Source: Sellimonas caecigallum (GTDB taxonomy: Bacteria; Bacillota; Clostridia; Lachnospirales; Lachnospiraceae). Taken from it: a DNA stretch of 64,000 nt. The stretch is from positions 1,736,001-1,800,000 of the forward strand of contig NZ_CP173660.1 of the NCBI RefSeq assembly GCF_045038405.1, in the 5' to 3' direction. Each line of letters starts with the position of its first letter. Within the stretch, counting starts at the first letter, position 1. Below the pieces are notes generated by a model. That model was not told the DNA's origin. It worked only from the letters and a program-made list of their open reading frames with translations, and searched no databases. Below are positions 7,553-15,180 of this stretch, piece by piece. A program made the translations under genes and the position numbers.

Positions 7553-9250
7553 CTATTCACGATAGCGGTTTAAGCAGGCGTGGATTTCCTGGAGTCTTGG
7601 AAATGCGTATCCACCTGGAATATATGAATGAAAGAAGAAGCCGGAAAAGCCGTTTTCCTGCAGTTCCTGATACAGGAGGGCGGCTATTTCCGGTATTGTT
7701 TTTTTGCCGTCTGCAAGGTGTTCCTTTGCATATCCAAGAAGGAGGGCAAGAGATGCCGTCTGCTCGGTATCTTTTAGCTGTTCCACATACCGAAGGTCTA
7801 TCTCCTCTTTTCCGAGACTGAATCCGTCTTTTGACCGAAGGCGGATTTTTTTGTCTTTATAATCCATTTTTCGGGCAGATCTGCAAAATACACGGCGGCT
7901 TTGCGGTATGTGAAACGGTGTCGGAAGAGAAGGAGGAAGAGGATAGCCTGAACAAAGTCTTTTGACAGACGCGGTAATATCTACCGGCCGGTAACAGTCC
8001 ATCTGGATGATGGTGTCCGCCACGTGGAAGAAAGCACCTGAACTTCCGGCCACGAGGATGGTGGAAACATCAGCCTTTTCATACAGGTCACGGACACGTT
8101 CCAGAAACGGTGTGATAGGCTCTTTGTCCCGGCTGATAACCTGCTGCATAAACGTGTCCCGAACCATAAAATTAGTGGCCGACGTATCCTCGTCGATCAA
8201 AAAGAGATGGCTTCCTGCCTCCAGCGCTTCGACAGTCCCGGCAGCCTGTGAAGTACTGCCGCTTGCATCCAGTGTAGAGAAGGAGGAAGTATCCTTTTTG
8301 TTAGGCAGGTCGTTTATAAAAAGGGAAATGTCCACATTTTTCACACAGCGCCCGTCTTCGGACCGAAGCTTGACCGCACTGTCATCCGTGATGACATACT
8401 CGCGCCCATCTCCGGCAATATGATTGTAAACACCGAGTTCCAGCGCTTTTAAGAGGGTGGATTTCCCATGGTAGCCGCCTCCGACGATGAGCGTAATTCC
8501 CTTCTTGATGCCCATCCCGGTAATTTCTCCTTTATATGGGAGGGAAAGACGGATCCGTAGGGAGTCCGGGGAAGAGAATGGGACGCTTTCTTTCATCGGG
8601 CGGTCAGAAACTCCGCTCAAACGTGGAAGGATGGAACCATCCGCCACAAATGCTGCAAGGTGGAGCCGCTTTAACTCGCTTCGAATGAAGGCCTGATCCT
8701 GGGAAAGCTCGAAAGCCTGCCTGAGGGAGGTTTTGTCACAGGTACGGTAAAGGCAGGCTTTTTCAACGCAGACCGGAAGAAAATCAAAAAGAATCCGGAT
8801 CAGTTCCGGAGAATTGATGGTCCTTCCATTTGCAGGGAAGCCGATGTGAAATCGGAAAACCAGGTCGTTCTTTTTGCTCTCGTCCAATTGGCAGGCGGTA
8901 CGTGCCAGCACTTCCTGTCCGCATCCGCTTACTGATAAAAGTCCGCTTTTTCCGGAACCTTTTGCCTGAAAACTGTATTGACTGATCTGGCGGTAAAATC
9001 TGCGAAGAAGAAAATCAGTAAAAGCAGTCTTTGCATCTGCGTTTTGATAATAGTCACATGGAAAACGATGGACCGAATATGGGATCCGGATCGTCACATG
9101 GGAAGGAGAAGCAAAAGGATCCCCCTGTACGTGGTCGATGATAAGTGTATAGTCATCAAAGCGATAGGAACCCTTTAAACATTTGTAAGCGGGATAACTT
9201 TTCCGATTGATCGCCATGAGCTGCTTTCTTAATTCTGAAGATGACTGCAT
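7553..9250 (-). CDS. ABC-class ATPase (predicted stand-alone P-loop ATPase)
   Basis: This 565-residue protein belongs to the uncharacterised family annotated as predicted ATPase of the ABC class. It has a Walker A motif GGGYHGKSTLLKAL, an ABC-signature-like segment near DASGSTSQAA and a Walker B with the following acidic residue, HLFLIDEDTSATNF. There are no membrane helices and no transporter partner, so it is not a transporter component. The reading frame is open back to 9535, but ATG at 9250 has a good ribosome site (AAAGGAG on the minus strand) and matches the family's usual start. Its 3' end nearly touches the convergent TauE gene. Role unknown; nucleic-acid or RNA-related functions are sometimes guessed for this class. 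Confidence 0.85.
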   Translation of the reverse strand: MQSSSELRKQLMAINRKSYPAYKCLKGSYRFDDYTLIIDHVQGDPFASPSHVTIRIPYSVHRFPCDYYQNADAKTAFTDFLLRRFYRQISQYSFQAKGSGKSGLLSVSGCGQEVLARTACQLDESKKNDLVFRFHIGFPANGRTINSPELIRILFDFLPVCVEKACLYRTCDKTSLRQAFELSQDQAFIRSELKRLHLAAFVADGSILPRLSGVSDRPMKESVPFSSPDSLRIRLSLPYKGEITGMGIKKGITLIVGGGYHGKSTLLKALELGVYNHIAGDGREYVITDDSAVKLRSEDGRCVKNVDISLFINDLPNKKDTSSFSTLDASGSTSQAAGTVEALEAGSHLFLIDEDTSATNFMVRDTFMQQVISRDKEPITPFLERVRDLYEKADVSTILVAGSSGAFFHVADTIIQMDCYRPVDITASVKRLCSGYPLPPSLPTPFHIPQSRRVFCRSARKMDYKDKKIRLRSKDGFSLGKEEIDLRYVEQLKDTEQTASLALLLGYAKEHLADGKKTIPEIAALLYQELQENGFSGFFFHSYIPGGYAFPRLQEIHACLNRYRE

Positions 9251-9358
9251 GATTTGTACTCCTTTCGATGTCTGTATTGTGTTTCTGTAAGAATTATAGC
9301 AAAAAATCCGGGAGTGTGGCATAATAAAAGTAAGTTTGGAGGAAAGGGGGTTTTGCTC

Positions 9359-9631
9359 ATGGAAGTGAGAAGACATGTTTATTTTTATGGAAGAGTTCAG
9401 GGCGTCGGTTTTCGATGGAAGGCAATGCAGACGGCAAAGTATCTGAATCTGACAGGATGGGTCCAGAATATGTATAACGGGAACGTGGAGATGGAGGTGC
9501 AGGGAGAGAAGGCGCTGATCGACAGATTGTTTCATGAGCTGAATTCAGATAGATTTATCCGGATAGAAAAAACGGAAGTCCTGACCTTGCCTCTGGTGGA
9601 TGGAGAAAGGGATTTTAAGGTACGTGGGTAA
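9359..9631 (+). CDS. acyP: Acylphosphatase
   Basis: A 90-residue acylphosphatase, which hydrolyses acyl phosphates such as carbamoyl phosphate or 1,3-bisphosphoglycerate in the cytosol. The catalytic loop GRVQGVGFRWKA carries the conserved Arg that binds phosphate, and the conserved Asn lies in GWVQNMYNGNVEMEVQG, as in the family pattern GxVxNxxxGxVE. Length is standard. The frame is open upstream to 9254, but ATG at 9359 follows GGAGGAAAGGGGG and begins just before the conserved strand. The acetyltransferase gene follows after five bases. Confidence 0.93.
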   Translation: MEVRRHVYFYGRVQGVGFRWKAMQTAKYLNLTGWVQNMYNGNVEMEVQGEKALIDRLFHELNSDRFIRIEKTEVLTLPLVDGERDFKVRG

Positions 9632-9636
9632 ATAGT

Positions 9637-10209
9637 ATGAAAAAGCAGTTCAGTTCAAGAAGACTTATTTACAGACTGGCTGATCCGGCATTCTGCGGGA
9701 TGGCAGCAGATTTCTTCCGGAGGAACAAAGAAGTATTCAGTAAATCTGAAGACAGAAAACCGGAAGAATTTTATCTCCCAGAGTTCCAGAAAATATGGCT
9801 GGATATGCAGCGGGAGAAAGCAGAAGAAAGGGAATGGATCTCTTTCTACATTTTTGAGAAGAGAAAACCTGGGCGTATCATAGGGACTGTCACGATCAGT
9901 AATTTTCGATATGCCGGCAATGTAAGCGGGACGCTGGGGTACCGGATTGATCTTGAGAAGCAGGGACAAGGATATGGGACTGAGGCGGCCTATGTAGGGA
10001 CAAGAATTGGGTTCGACGAACTTGGGCTTCGCAGGATGGTGGCAGATGTGATGCCAAACAATCGTGCATCCCTCCGGGTGCTGGAGAAATGCGGGTATGA
10101 AAGAGAAGGATATTTCCGCAGAAATATTAAGATAAATGGAAAATGGGAAGATCATATCCGCATGGCAATCTTTCGGGAAGATTTTCAGGAAGTAACGGAA
10201 AACATATAA
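9637..10209 (+). CDS. GNAT family N-acetyltransferase (RimJ/RimL-like)
   Basis: A 190-residue GNAT enzyme. The acetyl-CoA site is seen in GYRIDLEKQGQGYGTEA (the Q/R-x-x-G-x-G loop) and the C-terminal half ends with the RimJ/L-type pattern LGLRRMVADVMPNNRASLRVLEKCGYEREGY split over its length. These enzymes acetylate protein N-termini or small amines; the substrate is not predictable. It follows the acylphosphatase gene by five bases and is probably co-transcribed. The short spacing and ordinary codon use give no sign of transfer. Confidence 0.88.
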   Translation: MKKQFSSRRLIYRLADPAFCGMAADFFRRNKEVFSKSEDRKPEEFYLPEFQKIWLDMQREKAEEREWISFYIFEKRKPGRIIGTVTISNFRYAGNVSGTLGYRIDLEKQGQGYGTEAAYVGTRIGFDELGLRRMVADVMPNNRASLRVLEKCGYEREGYFRRNIKINGKWEDHIRMAIFREDFQEVTENI

Positions 10210-10216
10210 TTTTTTG

Positions 10217-10278
10217 TTGTAAAAAAGAGGAACATTGTTATAATAAAAACGGGTGCCTTTCGCCACACCGGAAGGCGC
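10217..10278 (+). promoter_or_regulatory. Promoter and leader hairpin before the YitT gene
   Basis: TTGTAA (10217-10222), 16 bases, TATAAT (10239-10244). A 10-bp hairpin GTGCCTTTCG/CGGAAGGCGC with a 6-base loop (10253-10278) begins almost at the expected start site. No T run follows, so it may protect the 5' end of the mRNA rather than terminate. Confidence 0.55.
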
Positions 10279-10308
10279 AAAAACATATCAGAACTGGGGA
10301 AGAAAAAA

Positions 10309-11181
10309 ATGGGAAAAAAAGGACTGGTAAAGGAAATTGCGGTAATTACATTTGCCATGCTCATCGTATCGTCAGCGGTATACTTTTTCATGGTGCCAAG
10401 TGGGATTGTAGTGGGAAGTATCTCTGGTCTTGCAATGGTTCTCTCGCAGCTTTTGCACATGCAGATGTCAGTGATCACACTTATTCTGAATGTGATCCTG
10501 CTCATTGTAGGATTCATTTTTATCGGGAAAGAATTCGGTGCAAAGACAGTATATACATCCATGCTGCTCCCGGTATTTTTATGGATCTTCGAAAGGGTCG
10601 TGCCGGTTACAGAGTCGCTCACAAAGAATAGCGTGTACGATCTGGCAGCGTATATTTTGATCGTCGCACTTGGACAGGCCATGCTCTTTAATGCGAACGC
10701 ATCTTCCGGCGGACTGGATGTCATTGCCAAGATCATCAATAAGTTTACCCATGTGGATATCGGGAAAGCGGTCACTATCGGAGGACTTATCACGGCGGTA
10801 ACATCAATCTTTGTATATGATGTGGGAACATTGATCGTGAGTGTGCTTGGGACATATGCAAATGGAATCGCAGTAGATTATTTCATTGACGGATTTAACA
10901 AGAAAAAACGGATCTGTATTATTTCCGATGACTTTGAAAAGATCCAGGCTTATATCATGGATGAATTAAAGCGCGGCGTTACCCTCTACCGAGCCAGAGG
11001 AGGCTATGACAAAACGGAGCGTACGGAGCTTGTCACGATACTTGCGCCAAGTGAATACAAACAGCTTCTGGCCTATCTACATAAGTCAGAATACCAGGCG
11101 TTTGTGACGGTTTACACAGTCAATGAAGTGATTGGAAAATGGAATATCAACGGGAAAAAGAAGAAAACAGAGCAGGTATAA
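10309..11181 (+). CDS. YitT family membrane protein
   Basis: The 290-residue protein has five to six membrane helices in the first 200 residues (YitT_membrane), with the typical NASSGGLDVIAKIINKF segment near 125, followed by a cytosolic C-terminal DUF2179 domain (about 215-280; RGVTLYRARGGYDKTERTE). Length matches the family. The biochemical role of YitT proteins is unsettled. ATG at 10309 follows GGGGAAG. The gene runs into the FprA gene after 21 bases, so the two may share a transcript. Confidence 0.9.
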   Translation: MGKKGLVKEIAVITFAMLIVSSAVYFFMVPSGIVVGSISGLAMVLSQLLHMQMSVITLILNVILLIVGFIFIGKEFGAKTVYTSMLLPVFLWIFERVVPVTESLTKNSVYDLAAYILIVALGQAMLFNANASSGGLDVIAKIINKFTHVDIGKAVTIGGLITAVTSIFVYDVGTLIVSVLGTYANGIAVDYFIDGFNKKKRICIISDDFEKIQAYIMDELKRGVTLYRARGGYDKTERTELVTILAPSEYKQLLAYLHKSEYQAFVTVYTVNEVIGKWNINGKKKKTEQV

Positions 11182-11202
11182 TAAAGAAAGGGAGATTTTA
11201 TC

Positions 11203-12396
11203 ATGCAGTGTACAAGAAAAGTAACAGATCAGATTTATTGGGTTGGAGCAAGTGACAGGAGACTTGCAAAGTTCGAAAACCTGTTTCCGATTCCGAGAGG
11301 AGTCTCTTACAATTCTTATGTGATCCTGGATGAAAAGACAGCGCTCATGGATACGGCAGATTCTTCCGTGAGTGAGCGATTTATGGAAAATGTAAAGGAA
11401 ACGCTTGCAGGCAGAGAGCTTGACTATCTTGTGATCAACCATATGGAGCCGGATCACTGTGCCAATATCGCGGCAGTGATCGAGAGATATCCGAATGTGA
11501 CGGTTGTGGGAAATGCCAAGACAATTCAGATGATGGGACAATTTTATGCAGGAACAACTCCTGGAGATACACTTCTTGTGAAAGAGGGAGATATGCTTTC
11601 CCTTGGCAAACACAGTTTGACTTTTGTCATGGCACCGATGGTGCACTGGCCGGAAGCCATGGTATCCTATGAGACAACAGAAAAAATCCTTTTCTCAGCT
11701 GATGCTTTCGGTACATTCGGAGCGTTAAACGGAGTACTCTTTGACGACGAGATAGACTTCAACTGTATCTGGATGGAAGATGCAAGACGTTATTATACAA
11801 ATATCGTGGGGAAATATGGGCCGCAGGTGCAAGCTCTTCTGAAAAAGGCTTCTGCACTGGATATCCGTATGATCTGCCCGCTCCACGGGCCAGTTTGGAG
11901 AAGCCAGCTTGGCACGCTGCTTGAAAAATATGACAAGTGGAGCAAATATGAGGCCGAAGAGGACGGTGTATTGATTGTCTACGGTTCTATGTATGGGAAT
12001 ACGGAAAATGCTGCGGATGTTATCGCATCTGAGATCGCAGAACAAGGCATGACAAATATCGCTATGTACGATGCATCCGTTACAGATTGTTCTTATCTCA
12101 TTGCAGAAGCGTTCCGTTACAACCGGATCGTAGTTGCAGCGCCTACATACAATGCAGGGCTGTTTGCACCGGTAGAACATTTTCTGAATGATATGAAAGC
12201 TCTGAATATCCAGAACAAAAAGATCGCTCTTCTGGAGAATGGGACATGGGCACCGATGGCGGGCAAACATATGCGTACTATCATTGAGACGATGAAAAAC
12301 ATGGAGATCGTGGAACCATCTCTGGCCATCAAATCAGTGCTTCAGCCAGCTCAGAAAGAGGACGTGAAGAAAATGGTGGAAGAATTGTTGAAATAA
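11203..12396 (+). CDS. FprA-type flavodiiron protein
   Basis: A 397-residue flavodiiron protein that reduces oxygen (and possibly nitric oxide) to protect anaerobes. The N-terminal metallo-beta-lactamase-like domain holds the diiron ligands: NHMEPDHCAN near 82-91, HWPEA near 147, SADAFG near 166 and CPLHGP near 226. The C-terminal flavodoxin domain starts at about 252 with the FMN loop VYGSMYGNTENAA. Oxygen detoxification together with the rubrerythrin at 47303 fits an anaerobic lifestyle. Translation starts at ATG 11203 after a GGGAG site. The tRNA-Arg promoter begins 15 bases after its stop. Confidence 0.95.
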   Translation: MQCTRKVTDQIYWVGASDRRLAKFENLFPIPRGVSYNSYVILDEKTALMDTADSSVSERFMENVKETLAGRELDYLVINHMEPDHCANIAAVIERYPNVTVVGNAKTIQMMGQFYAGTTPGDTLLVKEGDMLSLGKHSLTFVMAPMVHWPEAMVSYETTEKILFSADAFGTFGALNGVLFDDEIDFNCIWMEDARRYYTNIVGKYGPQVQALLKKASALDIRMICPLHGPVWRSQLGTLLEKYDKWSKYEAEEDGVLIVYGSMYGNTENAADVIASEIAEQGMTNIAMYDASVTDCSYLIAEAFRYNRIVVAAPTYNAGLFAPVEHFLNDMKALNIQNKKIALLENGTWAPMAGKHMRTIIETMKNMEIVEPSLAIKSVLQPAQKEDVKKMVEELLK

Positions 12397-12410
12397 AATA
12401 AAAAAAGTTA

Positions 12411-12439
12411 TTGACAAATAGCGTTTTATCGTGTAGAAT
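12411..12439 (+). promoter_or_regulatory. Strong sigma-70 promoter for tRNA-Arg
   Basis: TTGACA (12411-12416), exactly 17 bases, TAGAAT (12434-12439). The expected start is about 48 bases before the mature tRNA. This is one of the best matches to consensus in the window. Confidence 0.85.
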
Positions 12440-12493
12440 TATTTTTGTTGCTGAGGTACAAAAGTACAGAGCACAAAAATAATTCTATAACGT

Positions 12494-12567
12494 GTGGGTT
12501 TAGCTCAGCTGGATAGAGCGTTTGGCTACGGACCAAAAGGTCGGGGGTTCGAATCCTCTAACCCACG
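12494..12567 (+). tRNA. tRNA-Arg (anticodon ACG)
   Basis: A full cloverleaf is visible in 74 bases: acceptor GTGGGTT/AACCCAC, D arm GCTC...GAGC, anticodon arm TTTGG/CCAAA with loop CTACGGA (anticodon ACG, normally edited to ICG), and a T arm with loop TTCGAAT. The CCA end is not encoded. It has its own promoter and terminator, so it is a single-gene unit. Confidence 0.97.
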
Positions 12568-12570
12568 TGA

Positions 12571-12604
12571 AAAAAGAGTTCTGGAGTTTTCAGAACTCTT
12601 TTTT
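12571..12604 (+). terminator. Terminator of the tRNA-Arg unit
   Basis: AAAAAGAGTTCTG pairs with CAGAACTCTTTTT across a 7-base loop, ending in a run of Ts. It starts four bases after the tRNA. Confidence 0.92.
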
Positions 12605-12650
12605 GTTCGCATATAAATATAAAAATACGTTTATGTTAGAAGGAGAAAAA

Positions 12651-13424
12651 ATGACAGAGAAAGAATTGATGGAAGCCATTTTCCTTCCGCAAGACGAGCA
12701 GGAAGCGGTGCAGTCATTCCGGATGGAAGAAGTGGAGTATAAGAATTGGAAGGAGTTGTTTTACAGGGATGAATCCCGTTTTTTTGAAGAGATAGATGAA
12801 AGGGAAGATAAGGGGCGTTTGCTGCTGTGGCTTTATATCCGGTTTGCGGTAGATTGTTACGGGGACTTTTGCAGGGAAGGAATCTCTGATGAAATTTATT
12901 TCGATACTTTTTATGATATTACGATATGGGCAAAGAAGTACCACAAAAAATATGGAGTGCCTGGACTTATGGAAGAAAAATGGCTGGCGGTTCATATGAA
13001 GGGGAGAATTTACCGTCTCGGGAGACTCCAGTTTGAACCGGATGAAAAGGAGGCCGTGATCCATGTTCACATTCCCGAGGGGGAAGGGCTGAACGAGGAA
13101 GAATGTGACCTTGCTTTTGCAAAAGCAGATACCTTTTTTTCTGATGTGTATCAGATGTACGACTGCGAATCCTGGTTGCTATCGCCGGAACTTTCAAAAA
13201 TGCTGGATAGCAGCAGCAATATCATAAAATTTCAGAAACGTTTCCAGATCGTAAAAACAGTATATACGTTCCGACAGGCAGAAGAGAGAGTGTTTGGAGA
13301 AATTTTAGAAAATAAGGCCGACTATCCGGAAGAGACATCCCTTCAGAGAAAACTGAAAGCATATGTGCTGGATGGAAAAGATCCGGGTATGGGGTATGGC
13401 ATTATTGATAGATATTCAAAATAA
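12651..13424 (+). CDS. Acyltransferase-domain protein (NAT_N / GNAT_C type)
   Basis: A 257-residue protein that resembles the two-domain acyltransferase-like family of Clostridia with an N-terminal NAT_N (DUF5596) and a C-terminal GNAT_C domain. Supporting features are the segment FYDITIWAKKYHKKYGVPGL (about 86-105), the strand pattern GRIYRLGRLQFE followed by VIHVHIPEGEGL (about 120-142), a FFSDVYQMYDCESWLL stretch and a SNIIKFQKRFQI helix. No catalytic residue can be assigned and no substrate is known. ATG at 12651 has AGAAGGAG upstream. The open frame extends back through the tRNA, which is not a real coding extension. Confidence 0.65.
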   Translation: MTEKELMEAIFLPQDEQEAVQSFRMEEVEYKNWKELFYRDESRFFEEIDEREDKGRLLLWLYIRFAVDCYGDFCREGISDEIYFDTFYDITIWAKKYHKKYGVPGLMEEKWLAVHMKGRIYRLGRLQFEPDEKEAVIHVHIPEGEGLNEEECDLAFAKADTFFSDVYQMYDCESWLLSPELSKMLDSSSNIIKFQKRFQIVKTVYTFRQAEERVFGEILENKADYPEETSLQRKLKAYVLDGKDPGMGYGIIDRYSK

Positions 13425-13451
13425 ATAAAATGATTTATAAGAAATATCGAT

Positions 13452-13481
13452 TTGCAACCTGAGATTTTCTGTATGTATAGT
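13452..13481 (+). promoter_or_regulatory. Candidate promoter for the DUF4091 gene
   Basis: TTGCAA (13452-13457), 18 bases, TATAGT (13476-13481). The predicted start would give a leader of about 25 bases with an AGAGGAAA ribosome site before ATG 13513. Confidence 0.55.
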
Positions 13482-13512
13482 AGAGGAAAAGAGCAAAAAA
13501 AGAGGAAACGCT

Positions 13513-15180
13513 ATGCAAAAAACAGAAGTAAATTTTGAAATGAAACTTGTCAGTTCACTGGAGAAAGTCTTTTTGGATGAGATTCCGGTGTATCGGCCGG
13601 AATGCATGGTCTTGACAGGACTCAAGGGGGAGACGGTGTCTTTCCAGGCCGCCTGCACGACAGACTCTTTTGCGAAAGAGCGGGTGGATGTGGTGCTGGA
13701 ATCCCCAATCCGGGAGTATATGCATATAAGAAGTGTGGAAAATGTTCCTGTTGGGAGGGCCTGCTGCCCGAAAGTGGATGACAATTATCTGAAGACTACC
13801 TCAGGAATGTATCCGGATCTTTTAAGAGAATTAAAAGAAGGAAAAGCAGATATATTTCCTGGAAAATGGAGAAGTCTCTGGATTGATATTGAGATACCGG
13901 AAGATATGGAGCCGGGTATGTATGATATCCGGATCAGTCTTACGAAAGACGGGGACATGCTGTGCAGGGCAGACACACAGATCCGCATTTTTGACGCGGT
14001 TCTCCCGAAGCAGAAGATCATGCATACGGAATGGTTCTATCCTGACTGTCTGGCGGACTATTATCAGGTTCCTGTATTTTCAGAAGAACACTGGAAGATC
14101 ATCGAAAATTTTCTGCACGAGTATGTGAAACGAGGAGGAAATATGATCCTCACACCGCTTTTTACGCCGGCACTGGATGTGGCAGTCGGAAAAGAGCGGA
14201 CTACGACGCAGCTGGTGGATGTGAAAGTGAAAAGCGGGCAGTATCAGTTTGGGTTTGAGAGACTGAAAAGATGGGTAGATCTGTGTCGAAGATGCGGAAT
14301 CCGCTATTTTGAGATGAGCCATCTGTTTTCCCAATGGGGAGCCATGTATGCACCGAAGATCGTGGCAGATATCGATGGGAGAGAAGAAAAGATTTTTGGC
14401 TGGCATACACCGGCGGTGGGACAATACACGGAGTTTCTCCATGCATTTTTGCCGGAGCTCAAGGAGAAGCTAAAAGAATGGGGAATTAGCCAGAATACAT
14501 GGTTCCATCTTTCCGATGAGCCAAGAGAGGAACATCTGGACAGTTACCGGGCGGCCAAGGAATCCATAGAAGGGCTTCTGGATGGATTCCATACGTTTGA
14601 CGCGCTTTCCAGCTACGAGTTTTACAGGTACGGGCTTGTGGACAAGCCCATACCGGGAAATAATGAAATCGAAGAATTTCTGTCTCATGGCCTGACGGAT
14701 ATGTGGACGTATTACTGTGTCGGACAGTTCTATGAAGTCAGCAACCGTTTCATGTCCATGCCGTCCATGCGCAATCGGATTTACGGACTTCAGCTTTACA
14801 AATACCAGATTGTCGGAATTCTCCACTGGGGATACAATTTTTATAACACCCAGTTTTCCACGGAACATATCAATCCGTACGAAGTAACGGATGCAGGAGG
14901 GGGATTCCCGTCGGGAGATGCCTTCCTTGTATATCCGGGGGCGGATGGGTTCCCGGAAGAATCCATCCGCATGATGGTACATGAGGAAGCGCTCCAGGAT
15001 CTGAGAGCATGCCAGCTTTTGGAATCCCTGGCTGGAAGGGAGTTTGTCATGGACTGCATCGAAGGAGAACTTGCAGAGCCGATGACATTTAAATGTTATC
15101 CGAAATCCGATATGTACCTTCTTCAGCTTAGGAACCGGATCAACAGAGAAATAGCAAAAAGAGCCGAACTGCTCATCTGA
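13513..15180 (+). CDS. DUF4091 protein, glycoside-hydrolase-like
   Basis: A 555-residue protein without a signal peptide. The N-terminal part is beta-rich; the middle (about 170-430) looks like a TIM barrel with MHTEWFYPDCLADYY, YFEMSHLFSQWG and WFHLSDEPREEHLDSYR, where the Asp-Glu pair in SDEP is a candidate active-site acid. The last part (about 440-520) matches the DUF4091 pattern: GGGFPSGDAFLVYPG followed by SIRMMVHEEALQDLRACQLLE across its length. DUF4091 proteins are thought to act on carbohydrates in the cytosol; no substrate can be named. Its 3' end overlaps the convergent glnN gene by eight bases. Confidence 0.82.
   Translation: MQKTEVNFEMKLVSSLEKVFLDEIPVYRPECMVLTGLKGETVSFQAACTTDSFAKERVDVVLESPIREYMHIRSVENVPVGRACCPKVDDNYLKTTSGMYPDLLRELKEGKADIFPGKWRSLWIDIEIPEDMEPGMYDIRISLTKDGDMLCRADTQIRIFDAVLPKQKIMHTEWFYPDCLADYYQVPVFSEEHWKIIENFLHEYVKRGGNMILTPLFTPALDVAVGKERTTTQLVDVKVKSGQYQFGFERLKRWVDLCRRCGIRYFEMSHLFSQWGAMYAPKIVADIDGREEKIFGWHTPAVGQYTEFLHAFLPELKEKLKEWGISQNTWFHLSDEPREEHLDSYRAAKESIEGLLDGFHTFDALSSYEFYRYGLVDKPIPGNNEIEEFLSHGLTDMWTYYCVGQFYEVSNRFMSMPSMRNRIYGLQLYKYQIVGILHWGYNFYNTQFSTEHINPYEVTDAGGGFPSGDAFLVYPGADGFPEESIRMMVHEEALQDLRACQLLESLAGREFVMDCIEGELAEPMTFKCYPKSDMYLLQLRNRINREIAKRAELLI

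Noticed and set aside
10253..10278. Riboswitch before the YitT gene
   Set aside because: Only one simple hairpin of 10 bp is present, with no conserved aptamer features and no terminator.
12522..12650. N-terminal extension of the acyltransferase gene through the tRNA
   Set aside because: The bases form tRNA-Arg and its terminator; ATG 12651 has the ribosome site.
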